Below, one piece after another: positions 1 through 10,988 of a DNA stretch of 62,821 bases (position 1 is its first letter; each line of letters begins with the position of its first letter). The DNA comes from Alicyclobacillus kakegawensis NBRC 103104 (lineage in GTDB: Bacteria; Bacillota; Bacilli; Alicyclobacillales; Alicyclobacillaceae): NCBI RefSeq assembly GCF_001552655.1, contig NZ_BCRP01000018.1, positions 1-62,821 of the forward strand. Direction: 5' to 3'. The notes under the pieces were generated by a model. The model did no database searches and had not been told where the DNA came from. It worked only from the letters and a program-made list of their open reading frames with translations. The position numbers were made by a program, and so were the translations under genes.

Positions 1-17
1 GGGGGGGGGGGGGGGGG
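1..17. other. Homopolymer G run at window edge
   Basis: Seventeen consecutive G residues open the window. They sit directly before an open reading frame and match no regulatory element I know. The simplest reading is an assembly or sequencing artefact at a contig end (inference), so the true upstream sequence of the first gene is unknown. Confidence 0.6.
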
Positions 18-935
18 TATAATTTTCCAACTCCCGATCCTTCCGGTAACCCGGCCGGTCTCAGCCCCGATGCGGTCCACGCGGTGCTGGCGAGCCAATC
101 GCTGACCACCTGCTACCAACCGATTGTTCATCACTCCGCAAACCGTGTATTCGCTCACGAGGCGCTCAGCCGCCCGCGCCATCCCACGGATGGTTCCCTG
201 TTTCCGCCCGACGAATGGTTTTTCGCCGCCCATCGTCACGGTCGAGCCCTGGACGCGGACCTTTTGGCGATGCGCAGCGCGTTGTTATCGGAGCCCCAAC
301 TGGGACAGAACGTTGAGCGGCGTTTGTTTATCAACGTCCTGCCCACAACTCTCCTATCGACTCGTTTTGTCTCCGAATTGGAACACCTGTTATCCCTGAC
401 TGCTCATCCTGCCCACGAGGTGGTCCTCGAGATCACCGAGTCCATCGCGTTTGACCCTGTCCGCCTGGCCAAACAGATTCGGCCGCTGCGCCGCATGGGC
501 GTGAAGATTGCCGTGGATGACGTCGGGGCGGGGCGGACAGAGGTCAACACCCTGGTCGCGCTCGATCCCGATTTTCTCAAGGTGGACCGGTCGCTTGTGC
601 GCGGGCTTGCCCGCTCGCGCACCCGTCAGCGGCTGTTGGCTTCGTTTGTTCGCTTCATGGAGTCCGGCCGCGCTGTCATCGCCGAAGGCGTGGAAGAGCG
701 GGAAGACCTGGTCGCCCTGGCGGAGGCCGGAGTGGAGCTGAGCCAAGGCTTCTACTGGTCGCCGCCGCTCGCCTGTGAGCAGATCCAAGCCTTGATCGCT
801 CACATCGAAAGGGAGCGCCGTCGGCTTGAGCAGGTGGCCAACGCGGCGACGCAGTTGACGGACGCTGAGGTGCTGGAGCAGAGCCGGCGACTGGACGACC
901 TGATCGTTCTGTATCAACGGGCTATGATGGCGTAG
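3..935 (+). CDS. EAL-domain protein (c-di-GMP phosphodiesterase type), 5' end missing
   Basis: The frame is open from the window edge to the stop at 933-935. The first possible start codon is GTG 84, but readable protein continues upstream of it, so the gene is probably cut by the edge. EAL landmarks are in order: YQPIV, HEALSR (the EAL motif), LFINVLP (metal-site Asn), VLEITES (Glu), VDDVGAGR (the DDFGTG equivalent, altered), FLKVDRS (Lys), IAEGVEE (Glu) and SQGFYWSPP. The known role of the family is hydrolysis of c-di-GMP to pGpG in the cytoplasm. Most catalytic positions are kept, so activity is plausible, although DDVGAG departs from consensus. Any sensory domain would lie outside the window. 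A FapA-like gene follows 46 bp downstream, which may mean a shared surface or motility context. Confidence 0.85.
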   Translation, partial: GGGGGYNFPTPDPSGNPAGLSPDAVHAVLASQSLTTCYQPIVHHSANRVFAHEALSRPRHPTDGSLFPPDEWFFAAHRHGRALDADLLAMRSALLSEPQLGQNVERRLFINVLPTTLLSTRFVSELEHLLSLTAHPAHEVVLEITESIAFDPVRLAKQIRPLRRMGVKIAVDDVGAGRTEVNTLVALDPDFLKVDRSLVRGLARSRTRQRLLASFVRFMESGRAVIAEGVEEREDLVALAEAGVELSQGFYWSPPLACEQIQALIAHIERERRRLEQVANAATQLTDAEVLEQSRRLDDLIVLYQRAMMA

Positions 936-981
936 CTGTGCAAGGCGTGACACCACGTAGCTCGCCTATGGGGGAAGGGAT

Positions 982-2890
982 ATGCAAACCTTGAGACAAA
1001 GAATCATCCGCACGGGTCGTTCACTATTGACACACATAGGCACCGCACGCCACAGGGCGCATCCCCAACCGCCGCAGCCAGGCCCGGTACAAGGCGCGCC
1101 TCCGCCGCCCGCCTGGCGGGCGGGGCATACCCTCGCTGAGGCCGAGACCGCCCCGGAGTCTTCACGACCCCGTCACGGCCGTGTGTCTGTGGCCGGGCGG
1201 CGCATTGTGGTCGAAGACCCCGATGAGAGCGGCGACTTTGCCATCCTGAAGGTGCCGGAACACCCGCTGTTGTCGGTGCTGGTGGATGGGAGCCCCGTGG
1301 TGGGCGACGTCGTTGTCCACCAATCTCAGCGCATTGAGTTGGTCACCCGCCGCCAGCCGGGGCGGCGCAGCTACCGCTTGAGTATCACCCCTGACAATCT
1401 GGCCGTGATTGTCAAAGCGGAGGTGGAGCCCGGTCTGTGTTTGCACATTCCCCATCAGCCGCCGCAACACATTGTACAGTTGGTGGTCGAGGAGCGGCCG
1501 GTCTCACCCACACCGGACCATCCGGACGTTATACGGCAAATGATCGACAAGAAGGGTCTGCAGGGCGACATCGATGAACAGGCGATATTGGAGATCACCT
1601 CGGCGGCGGCGTCGACGGAGCGCGTCATCCTGCGCGGTCGTCCCGCCCAGTTGGAACAGCCCGCCCGCTACGAAGCCGTCACCCTTCCCGTCGAATATGA
1701 TGTGCTCCTCCGGCGCAAGCGCCTGCAGACGGTGCCGGCCGGCGCCACCCTAGCCCACTTGGTGCCCGGTGTTCCCGGCGTGCCCGGGCGCGACGTGTTC
1801 GGCCGTGTCATTCCGGCCCACGTGCCTACCCGCCTCCCGGCTCTCGGCCAGAATGTCGTGGAGGTCGGCGGGAGGGTCGTGGCTGTGGCAAGCGGCCGCC
1901 CGGTGGTGGATACAGAGCGCATCGATGTCATACCCGAACTGACGCTCGAACACGACATTGGCCGCAACGACGGCGTGATTGAGTTCGATGGGCATGTCAC
2001 CATCCATGGCTCCGTGTTGGAGGGCAGCATCCTGCGGGTGCGCGGCCAGCTCGTGGTGCATGGCGATGTCGTCGCATCCACGGCCCACGCGGGGGAGGGG
2101 GTGTGGGGTGCGCGGCAGCATCGTGAACGCCGATGTGGCGGCCGGATTTAGTGCCGACCATGCGAGCGAATTGGCGGCCAAGGTCCGCCGCCTGCAGGAG
2201 GCGTTCGCGCCCTTTCACGGAAACTACTTGACACTGCTGCAGGACCCTCGCGTCAACGGTACGAACTTGCAACTGCTCGGCCACATTTTGTTGACCCAGA
2301 AGCACGCGCAGCTGATGCAGGTGTTGGAAGAGGTTGCGGCGGATAAGGGGTGTGCGCTTGGAGAATATCCGGCCGCTTACCGCCGTTTGGCCGATCTTGT
2401 GGCCCAGCACTGGACCGGCATCGCTCGCACCCGCTTGGGACCCGCGGACGTGGAAAAACTGGCTGTTACCCTGGCCGAGTGTGAGCGGGCCCTGTGCGTT
2501 CAGCAGGACGCTGAGCCCGCCCCGGTGGTCGCCGACAGCCTGTCGGTCAGCCGTGTATCGGCCACCGGCACCGTCACTGTGCGCGGAGCGGGCGTGTACG
2601 CGAGCGAAGTCGAGGCCCAATCCATTCTCGTGCGGGGCATTGTGCGCGGTGGGAGGCTGGTTGCGCAAACCGCTGTGAAGGCCGGGGAGATTGGGACCCC
2701 CACCGGATTGGACGGAGCGGTGGAGGTGAAGCAGGCCGACGGCCGGATTGCCTGCCGCATCCGCCACCCCAACGTCCGTTTTTGCATCGGGGGAGCGGTG
2801 CATCGCAACCTCCTGCCCGAGTTTGGGATCGCGTATCACGGTGAAAAGTCGCTGGCGGAGGTGGCCGAACGGCAAGCCGTCGGACCCTGA
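982..2890 (+). pseudogene. FapA/DUF342-family protein, split by a one-base frameshift
   Basis: ATG 982 follows a GGGGGAAGGG ribosome binding site. Frame 1 runs to 2151 and encodes the N-terminal DUF342 region and the start of the beta-helix; the rest of the family domain continues in another frame to the stop at 2888-2890. The natural join is at the GGGG run at 2105-2108. Removing one G turns the local reading into GVWVRGSIVNADVAAG, which continues the repeat smoothly and would give about 635 residues, a normal length for this family. FapA proteins are annotated as flagellar-assembly or polymer-forming-like cytoplasmic proteins of poorly known function. A coiled-coil-like helical stretch (about residues 390-480 of the repaired protein) precedes the final beta-helical strands. 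The shift may be real decay or a homopolymer sequencing error; the rest of both halves is undamaged, which favours error or very recent mutation. Confidence 0.75.
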
Positions 2891-2903
2891 GTCTGTCCGT
2901 CTT

Positions 2904-2923
2904 CGCCGGCCTATCTGCCGGCG
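2904..2923. terminator. Hairpin between convergent fapA-like gene and thiC
   Basis: A perfect 7-bp stem, CGCCGGC at 2904-2910 and GCCGGCG at 2917-2923, with a 6-base loop, lies in the 43-bp gap between two convergent genes. It has no T tract on either side, so it is at best a weak bidirectional terminator. Confidence 0.4.
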
Positions 2924-2933
2924 GACATCCTGT

Positions 2934-4966
<2,033 letters not shown>

Positions 4967-4991
4967 GCTATGTGTAATTGTCGCCATCAGT

Positions 4992-5348
4992 CTAGCATGT
5001 GTGGCTAGATGGGGCAATGGGTTGACCCTCGCGACCACCCTTCCACCACGCCACGGCCCCCAGCGCGAGCGGCGCGATGGACCACAGTCCCGTCAAAAGG
5101 TCGGCGAACACCACGCCGGCCCACGCGCCCACCAGCGCAGCCAACAAGAACAGTGCGCAGCCCAGCCAGCGGCGAAACAGGGCGGTCACACCCCCGGCCA
5201 GGCAAAGCAGGGCAAACACCATGCCTGCGCCGCCATCGCCTTCCAACTGCGGAATCTGCTGCTGTACTCCAACCTCAGCGAGAGCCATCGCCTGCCAACC
5301 ACTCACTACCGCGACAACAGCGGATATAATCGGAAGCACAAATCTCAT
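4992..5348 (-). CDS. Small four-helix membrane protein of unknown function
   Basis: 118 residues from ATG 5348, preceded by AGGAGGT with 8-base spacing; the upstream in-frame ATG at 5369 has no such site. The sequence shows about four hydrophobic segments: FVLPIISAVVAVVSGW, the stretch around GMVFALLCLAGGV, LGCALFLLAALVGAWAGVV and the WSIAPLALGAVAWW end. The C-terminus is a short polar tail. I do not recognise the family. It lies upstream of the thiC riboswitch on the same strand, with the riboswitch leader starting just after its stop, so it is probably a separate transcript. Confidence 0.6.
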   Translation of the reverse strand: MRFVLPIISAVVAVVSGWQAMALAEVGVQQQIPQLEGDGGAGMVFALLCLAGGVTALFRRWLGCALFLLAALVGAWAGVVFADLLTGLWSIAPLALGAVAWWKGGREGQPIAPSSHTC

Positions 5349-5530
5349 GAGCGAAACCTCCTGCCACACAGCCTGAATAGGGGTCCATCTCTATCACTCT
5401 ATGACGGGTGCGGCGGCAAGATGCCTTGGCCGCTTACGCGTCCGTACTTTCTTCTATATGAAACGCGGCATAGACACTCAATAGGTTGGTGCTGATAATG
5501 CTGATAATATAGATCCATTTTTCCGCGGGT

Positions 5531-5567
5531 TCCGGATTCGACGAGGGAAGGTCTCGTGAACTCCGGA
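5531..5567 (+). repeat. Imperfect dyad in leader of the first TTT operon
   Basis: TCCGGATTCGACGAG (5531-5545) pairs imperfectly with CTCGTGAACTCCGGA (5553-5567), 10 of 15 positions in two blocks. It lies about 25 bases upstream of the TTG start at 5591. It could be an operator or a leader hairpin. A short tandem TGCTGATAA duplication lies just upstream, near 5492-5509. Confidence 0.4.
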
Positions 5568-5590
5568 TCGCGATACAGGAGGAGAGTGGT

Positions 5591-6637
5591 TTGAGTTTGG
5601 ATCAGGTCAAACAGTCAAAATGGGGTCGGGGGCGCAAGGTGATGGCTGTCGTCGGACTCGCGGGCATGCTGACCACTGCCGCGGGGTGTGGCTCCATGGC
5701 CTCAGGCAACCCAAATTCAACAAAAAAGACAGAAGGTTCAACGTATCCCCAACACACCATAACATTCATTGTCCCGTATGCCCCAGGCGGGGATTTTGAC
5801 ACCACAGCAAGGCTCCTTGCACCTTATCTGACAAAGTATCTCCCTCATCACCCAGCGGTGATTGTCAAGAATGTTCCAGGCGGGAACAGTGTAATTGGGG
5901 ACATGCAAGTGATAAATGCCAAACCGGATGGATACACCATCGGATATTTCACACTCCCCGGGATCGCGCTCGGACCGCTGATCGGGCAGGGGAACTATGA
6001 CCTCACGAAGGTGTCTTGGATTGGGCAGGTATTCGCGATGCCTTATGTGGCTGCGGTTTCGAAGGATTCCGGCTTGAACAGCCTGAAGGACGTACAAAAA
6101 GATCCGCACCTGAAAGTGGGGACGACGGGCATTACGACGACAGCGGGGTTGATCAGCTTCATCACCCTGAAGTCCTTGGGCGTGCAGAACTCCACGACGA
6201 TACCGAGCGGCGGAAGTTCACAAAGTGTACTCGCTGCCTCTCAAGGCACGGTCGATTTTGTTCAATTTCCGTATCCAGCATTGCGCCAAGAGATATCCGC
6301 CGGGCTGTTAAAACCCTTGTGGGTCAACGCGTCGCAAAGGTTACCGGGCTTGCCCAATGTCCCGACCATAGGTCAGTTGGGGCATCCGGAGCTGGCGACG
6401 GTCGCGAGACTGGCAGGTGTGGTGGGCACAGCCCCAGGAGTCTCCCAGGAGAATTTGGCTGTCTTGCGGAGTGCGTTCAAGAAGGCGGTTCAGGATCAGG
6501 GGTTCGTTTCGAAAATGAAGGCGGCCAACGAGTCGACGCAATATTTGAACGGGCAGGACACCCTGATGGCGGTCCAAAGGGACATAAAGCTGATGCGAAA
6601 ATATGCTCCTGAGATTAAGGACGAAATCAGTCACTGA
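5591..6637 (+). CDS. tctC: Tripartite tricarboxylate transporter receptor lipoprotein (TctC/Bug family), copy 1
   Basis: TTG 5591 is preceded by AGGAGGAG. The 348-residue product has a basic N-terminus, a hydrophobic segment and a lipobox ending at Cys (TTAAGC near residue 33), so it should be a surface-anchored lipoprotein. Family landmarks are ITFIVPYAPGGDFDTTARL, VIVKNVPGGNS and AKPDGYTIGYF, typical of Bug/TctC receptors that bind carboxylated ligands (citrate, tricarballylate, phthalate-type acids and others). It begins a tctC-tctA-tctB operon: TctA follows 18 bp downstream. The ligand cannot be read from sequence; neighbouring aromatic-acid-type enzymes suggest an aromatic or dicarboxylic acid. 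Confidence 0.92.
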   Translation: MSLDQVKQSKWGRGRKVMAVVGLAGMLTTAAGCGSMASGNPNSTKKTEGSTYPQHTITFIVPYAPGGDFDTTARLLAPYLTKYLPHHPAVIVKNVPGGNSVIGDMQVINAKPDGYTIGYFTLPGIALGPLIGQGNYDLTKVSWIGQVFAMPYVAAVSKDSGLNSLKDVQKDPHLKVGTTGITTTAGLISFITLKSLGVQNSTTIPSGGSSQSVLAASQGTVDFVQFPYPALRQEISAGLLKPLWVNASQRLPGLPNVPTIGQLGHPELATVARLAGVVGTAPGVSQENLAVLRSAFKKAVQDQGFVSKMKAANESTQYLNGQDTLMAVQRDIKLMRKYAPEIKDEISH

Positions 6638-6655
6638 CGGAAAGGAGTGCTCCCT

Positions 6656-8185
6656 GTGTTTGCCCATCTTATACCTGCCGTCGGGGCATTCTTCGCTTGG
6701 CCAGCGCCCTTGTTTTTGGTGATTGGGGTGCTTGTGGGCATGTTGTTCGGCATCCTTCCGGGCTTGGGCGGACCTCAGGTTTTGGCATTGCTGACGCCCA
6801 TAACCTACAAAATGGACCACACGTCAGCGATTGTCATGATGATTGGGGCGATGAGTGCGATTCCGTTATCCGGTTCTCTCACTGCGATTCTGCTCAACCT
6901 TCCTGGCCATGCCCCGAGTGTTGCGTCCAGTTTTGACGGGTATCCGCTGACGCGTCAAGGCCGCGGCGGGTACGCAGTCGGTGCTTCCGCGATGAGTGCC
7001 ATCTTGGCCGCGGTCATTGGTGCTATCGTGCTCACGCTGATTCTACCGCTGGGCGAGCGGGTGGTGCTGGCCTTTTCGTATCCCGAGTTTTTTATGATGG
7101 CCTTGGCAGGTCTCAGCATGGTAGCCGTGATCTCCCAAAAGGGGTCAATCTGGAAAGGCATGATAACGGTTGCACTCGGTCTGATGATCGCGTTCATCGG
7201 ATCGGATCCGGTGACAGGAACGGTCCGGTTCACGTTCGGCAACCTATATTTGTACAACGGCATCGATATCGTTCCCGCTTTGATTGGGCTGTTTGCCATC
7301 AGTCAAGCCATCGACATGACCCTGAAGGGCGACAGGTTGGTCGAAACGGAAAAGATCGGAAATCGGCTCAGCGGCGTGTGGGCCGGAATGAAATCGGTCT
7401 TTCAGCACTTCGGTGCGTTTTTCCGGGGCAATCTGGTCGGGACGCTGATGGGGATGATCCCGGGAGTGGGCGGTTCGATTACGACCATTATCGCCTATGG
7501 CCAGACGGTGCAGTTCAGCAAGCACCCGGAACGTTACGGGACGGGAGAAATCGGCGGCGTCATTGCGCCCGAGGCAGCGAACAACTCCAAGGATGCAAGC
7601 GGATTCATCCCGACGCTGCTATTTGGCATCCCGAGCCATGTGGAGATGGCCGTGCTCCTGGGGACGCTGACCGTTTTGGGCATTGATCCCGGTCCCCGGC
7701 TTGTGCAGACGGATCCAGACCGGGTGCTGACGGTCATTTATGCCTTGGTGGCCGGAAATATTCTCACCGCCGCCATCGTTTTGGCTGTCGGAGGTTATCT
7801 GACCCGGCTCGTGTTGGTGCCCAGGCCCGTTCTTGGCCCCATCATCATGGCGCTGTCGGTTGTGGGAGCCTTCGCGTTGAACGGGTTGATCGGTGACGTG
7901 ATTGTCGCACTGGTGTTCGGTGTGCTGGGTTTCATCATGGACCGGTTCGAATTTCCCAAAATCAACCTCGTTATCCCCTTGATGGTCGGTAGCCTGATGG
8001 AAACGTCATTCCACCAGACCCTGCTGGCGATGGGGTGGCGGGGCTTCTTCACTCGCCCCATCTCCGTCGGGCTGCTGTGCGTCGTTTTGATTGTACTCCT
8101 CTTTTCGATTCGGCATGGCCGCTCGAACAAGCAAATGAGTGCCAGGAAGGTGGATACCGTCAGTGAAGTTCACAACATCGATTGA
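6656..8185 (+). CDS. tctA: Tripartite tricarboxylate transporter large permease TctA, copy 1
   Basis: About 509 residues with some 11-12 hydrophobic segments. The family signature is clear: GILPGLGGPQVLALLTPITY near the N-terminus, LLNLPGHAPSVASSFDGYP, and a second conserved GMIPGVGGSI with APEAANNSKDASGFIPTL. GTG 6656 is preferred because AAAGGAG lies 8-9 bases upstream; the GTG at 6647 overlaps that site. TctA is the large membrane subunit of the secondary (sodium- or proton-driven) carrier. The C-terminal 23 bases overlap the predicted start region of tctB. Confidence 0.93.
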   Translation: MFAHLIPAVGAFFAWPAPLFLVIGVLVGMLFGILPGLGGPQVLALLTPITYKMDHTSAIVMMIGAMSAIPLSGSLTAILLNLPGHAPSVASSFDGYPLTRQGRGGYAVGASAMSAILAAVIGAIVLTLILPLGERVVLAFSYPEFFMMALAGLSMVAVISQKGSIWKGMITVALGLMIAFIGSDPVTGTVRFTFGNLYLYNGIDIVPALIGLFAISQAIDMTLKGDRLVETEKIGNRLSGVWAGMKSVFQHFGAFFRGNLVGTLMGMIPGVGGSITTIIAYGQTVQFSKHPERYGTGEIGGVIAPEAANNSKDASGFIPTLLFGIPSHVEMAVLLGTLTVLGIDPGPRLVQTDPDRVLTVIYALVAGNILTAAIVLAVGGYLTRLVLVPRPVLGPIIMALSVVGAFALNGLIGDVIVALVFGVLGFIMDRFEFPKINLVIPLMVGSLMETSFHQTLLAMGWRGFFTRPISVGLLCVVLIVLLFSIRHGRSNKQMSARKVDTVSEVHNID

Positions 8186-8660
8186 TACCATAATCGTTGA
8201 TCTCACGCTGCTGGCCGTATTCATCGTGTTTGCCGCGGTAGGGGGGACGTACCAGCCCATGGCGCGCGAACTCCCCTTGCCCATCGCGATTGCGGGGTGC
8301 ATTTTGGTCTTTGTCTTGTTTCTCTCCGACCTATTTCCGCGTCTCCGTCAAGTCCTGGGCTTCGTGCATCGCCAGGGGACCGGTTCCAGCCTATCCGTGT
8401 CTACGGCTGCGCCTGCTCGGGAAACCCCCGGCCTGCCAGCCCGGGAATGGCTGCGGCTGCTGCGGTGGATTTGTTGGCTGACCGCGTTTGCGATTGGCAT
8501 ACAGATCATAGGCTATTTGGCTGCCAGCGGGGTGTTCGTGTTTCTGGTCACCTGGCTGGAGGGACGTATGCATAGGTGGCAGGCCCTACTATCCGCAATC
8601 GGAACATGTGCTTTCTTCTACATCGTGTTCCATTTGTTTCTGTCGGTTACCTTCACGTAA
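8163..8660 (+). CDS. tctB: Tripartite tricarboxylate transporter small permease TctB, copy 1
   Basis: 165 residues from GTG 8163, with AAGGTGG 9 bases upstream; an alternative in-frame GTG is at 8139. Four hydrophobic segments are visible: DLTLLAVFIVFAAVGGTY, IAIAGCILVFVLFLSDL, RWICWLTAFAIGIQIIGYL and the C-terminal ACFFYIVFHLFLSVTFT-like stretch, with a variable cytoplasmic loop of about 50 residues between the second and third. This matches the TctB small-subunit layout. The start overlaps the end of tctA, indicating translational coupling. Confidence 0.85.
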   Translation: MKFTTSIDTIIVDLTLLAVFIVFAAVGGTYQPMARELPLPIAIAGCILVFVLFLSDLFPRLRQVLGFVHRQGTGSSLSVSTAAPARETPGLPAREWLRLLRWICWLTAFAIGIQIIGYLAASGVFVFLVTWLEGRMHRWQALLSAIGTCAFFYIVFHLFLSVTFT

Positions 8661-8840
8661 TCCAGCGGATGCGCGACCCAATACCACCCGGGTGCGAAGG
8701 ATGCCGGCCCCTCAAAACCTCGTCCAGCCACATCCGGAGATGGAGGTGGTCGGGCGCCCATGCGGCCAAATCAGGGGCCGACGTCGTTCAACTTCTGGTT
8801 ACGGCATTGGGCCAAAAGTGGGGGGTGAGGCCGCCCCGCC

Positions 8841-9440
8841 CTATCCAGCCAGGGACGTGAATACGAGTCCGTTGTACAGGTGCAGCCCCAGCAACTGGTC
8901 GAACACGCCAAACGTTATCGCGCCCATCACGATGGCGGAAGCAATGGCCAGTTTCCAGTTTCGCTGACCCTTCTGCAAGATGAAGTAGAGTAAGAAGAAC
9001 AGAGGAATGCTGACGAGGAATCCGAGTACAAGCAAGCCCCCCACAAGCCCAGCGGACCAGAGAATGGCCGCCCATTGGCGGACATCCTCTCTTCGTTGCA
9101 TCTCCGCCGCTTGGGAAGCAGGCGGTGGAGGGGAGTCTATTGGAGCGACGGGTTCACTCACCTCGGCTGTGGGCGAATTCGTCCGGGCATCGACTTGTCT
9201 CGCCAAGACGGCCACCCGGTCGTCGGCTGCTGGCTGCGCCTTCCGCTGGTGCGTGAATGGACGCAAAGCAGGCACAAAATTCCCAATCACCTGGACCAAT
9301 CCCACCACCAGGGCGGCTGTGCCCACGACCATCGGAATCAGTCGTCCTGCCGGTGGATAATTCATGGAGACACGAATATACCACACTGCAACCGCCACCC
9401 AGGCGAAATCGATGAACAGCTCTCCGCGCCAGATCTTCAT
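8841..9440 (-). CDS. tctB: Tripartite tricarboxylate transporter small permease TctB, copy 2
   Basis: 199 residues; ATG 9440 has AAAGGAGG 8 bases upstream. The N-terminus (GELFIDFAWVAVAVWYIRVS) and the GRLIPMVVGTAALVVGLVQV segment are typical of TctB, followed by a long Pro/Ala-rich loop of about 70 residues and two more membrane segments. It overlaps the upstream tctA copy by 4 bases (ATGA), so the two are coupled. It faces tctB copy 1 across a 180-bp gap in which I see no other gene. Confidence 0.88.
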   Translation of the reverse strand: MKIWRGELFIDFAWVAVAVWYIRVSMNYPPAGRLIPMVVGTAALVVGLVQVIGNFVPALRPFTHQRKAQPAADDRVAVLARQVDARTNSPTAEVSEPVAPIDSPPPPASQAAEMQRREDVRQWAAILWSAGLVGGLLVLGFLVSIPLFFLLYFILQKGQRNWKLAIASAIVMGAITFGVFDQLLGLHLYNGLVFTSLAG

Positions 9441-10954
9441 AGACTGGCCTCCTTTGGCTCTTGAGTCGGAACGCGTTTTTTGAAGCGGCGAACGTAGGGG
9501 CCGATGACCAATGCCAGAATAATGGCGACCATGAGGTCGGTCAGTGGACGTTCAAACATCCTCCATCCCTGCAATTGTTGCACCAGGTAGAGATTCTTCT
9601 CGGCCACAGATCCAAGGATGTAGCCAATCATCGCGGCGGGAATCGAGTATTGGAACCGCTTCATCATCAGTCCAACCAATCCGAAGCCCAGCATGACGAC
9701 AATCTGGCCGACGTCCCGTTCTGCAGCGTACACCCCCAGCGCGCCGAGCGCTAGAATAAAGGGCACGATAATCCGACTGGGCAGCTGACTCAGTCTCGCG
9801 AGATAAGGAGCCATAGCTAGGCCCATTGCGCTTGAAAGCAGGCTTCCTATCGCGATGACCAGAGCCATCGCGAAGACCGCGTCCAGATGCTGGTTCAACA
9901 TGGAGGGGCCCGGTACCACTCCTAAAATCGTAAATCCACTCATCAGAACGGCCATTCCGACGCCCCCCGGGACGCCCAGCGCCACTGTCGGAATGAGGTT
10001 GCCTGCCTCCTTGGAAATCGATGACGATTCCGGGGCGATAATCCCTTCGGGGATGCCTGTTCCGAATTTCTCCGGGTGTTTGGAAGTCTTGACCGCTTGC
10101 CCGTACGAGATAAAGTTGGCCGCTACCCCGCCAATACCGGGAACCACCCCGAGCAGGGTGCCGAGAATGGCGGAGCGTACCATCAGCCAGGAGTGTCGGA
10201 ACACATCGCGAATCCCATCGGTGACTCGAGCGCCGGGGGCGTTCCCCTTGAATCCAATCTTGGTGGATTGGGTCGTCACCCTGTTTTTTGCGTACAGAGA
10301 AAACATCTCCGCGAACGCGAACAACCCCAGTGCAACCGCCGTAATGCTGCAACCGTTGTAAAGTGACAGCAGGTTGAACGTGAACCGCTGTACGCCAGTA
10401 ATCGGATCGTAGCCGACGAACGATACCATCAAACCAAACAGCCCGGAGAGCAAACCTTTGGTCAGCGATCCGGACCGCATCTGTCCAATCAGGATAATGG
10501 CCAAAACGGCCAGCATCAGATAGTCGGACGGCTGAAACAATTGAATCAGCTGATACATCAACGGGATGACCGCCATCAACAGAAGCACGCCAATCCAGCC
10601 CCCGATTGTCGTGGAAACGGCGGAGACCCCCAGGGCCCTGGCTGCTTTCCCTTGGCGGGTCATTGCGTATCCGTCAAAGGTGGTGGCGGCGGATTCGGGA
10701 GCGCCCGGAGTGTTCAACAGAATAGCTGTGATAGAACCACTGAAGTAAATACCTGTGTGCGCGGCCAACAGCAGGCTAAGCGCTGGAATCACAGGCATTC
10801 CATAGATAAAAGGAAGAAGCATGGTGAGCAAAACGGCTCCGCCCAAGCCCGGGATGGTCCCAATCAACGTGCCGAGCAGTGAGCCGAGCAACAAGAGCAG
10901 CAGTCCATGCACCGTCAGGAGTGAAGAGAAACCAGCCAACACAGCCGAAAACAC
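9437..10954 (-). CDS. tctA: Tripartite tricarboxylate transporter large permease TctA, copy 2
   Basis: 505 residues from GTG 10954 (AGGAGGT 6 bases upstream). TctA signatures are present: GTIPGLGGAVLLTMLLPFIY, LLNTPGAPESAATTFDGYAM, GVVPGIGGVAANFISYGQA and APESSSISKEAGNLIPTVAL. It has about 11 membrane segments. The product is clearly paralogous to copy 1 but diverged throughout, so the two carriers probably have different ligands rather than being a recent duplication. Confidence 0.93.
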   Translation of the reverse strand: MFSAVLAGFSSLLTVHGLLLLLLGSLLGTLIGTIPGLGGAVLLTMLLPFIYGMPVIPALSLLLAAHTGIYFSGSITAILLNTPGAPESAATTFDGYAMTRQGKAARALGVSAVSTTIGGWIGVLLLMAVIPLMYQLIQLFQPSDYLMLAVLAIILIGQMRSGSLTKGLLSGLFGLMVSFVGYDPITGVQRFTFNLLSLYNGCSITAVALGLFAFAEMFSLYAKNRVTTQSTKIGFKGNAPGARVTDGIRDVFRHSWLMVRSAILGTLLGVVPGIGGVAANFISYGQAVKTSKHPEKFGTGIPEGIIAPESSSISKEAGNLIPTVALGVPGGVGMAVLMSGFTILGVVPGPSMLNQHLDAVFAMALVIAIGSLLSSAMGLAMAPYLARLSQLPSRIIVPFILALGALGVYAAERDVGQIVVMLGFGLVGLMMKRFQYSIPAAMIGYILGSVAEKNLYLVQQLQGWRMFERPLTDLMVAIILALVIGPYVRRFKKRVPTQEPKEASL

Positions 10955-10988
10955 AGGGACACCTCCTCGGAGACTGCCGGAAAAAGAC

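Noticed and set aside
8576-8967. Short plus-strand frames between the two tctB genes
   Set aside because: No ribosome binding site, overlap with tctB coding sequence, and no conserved features.
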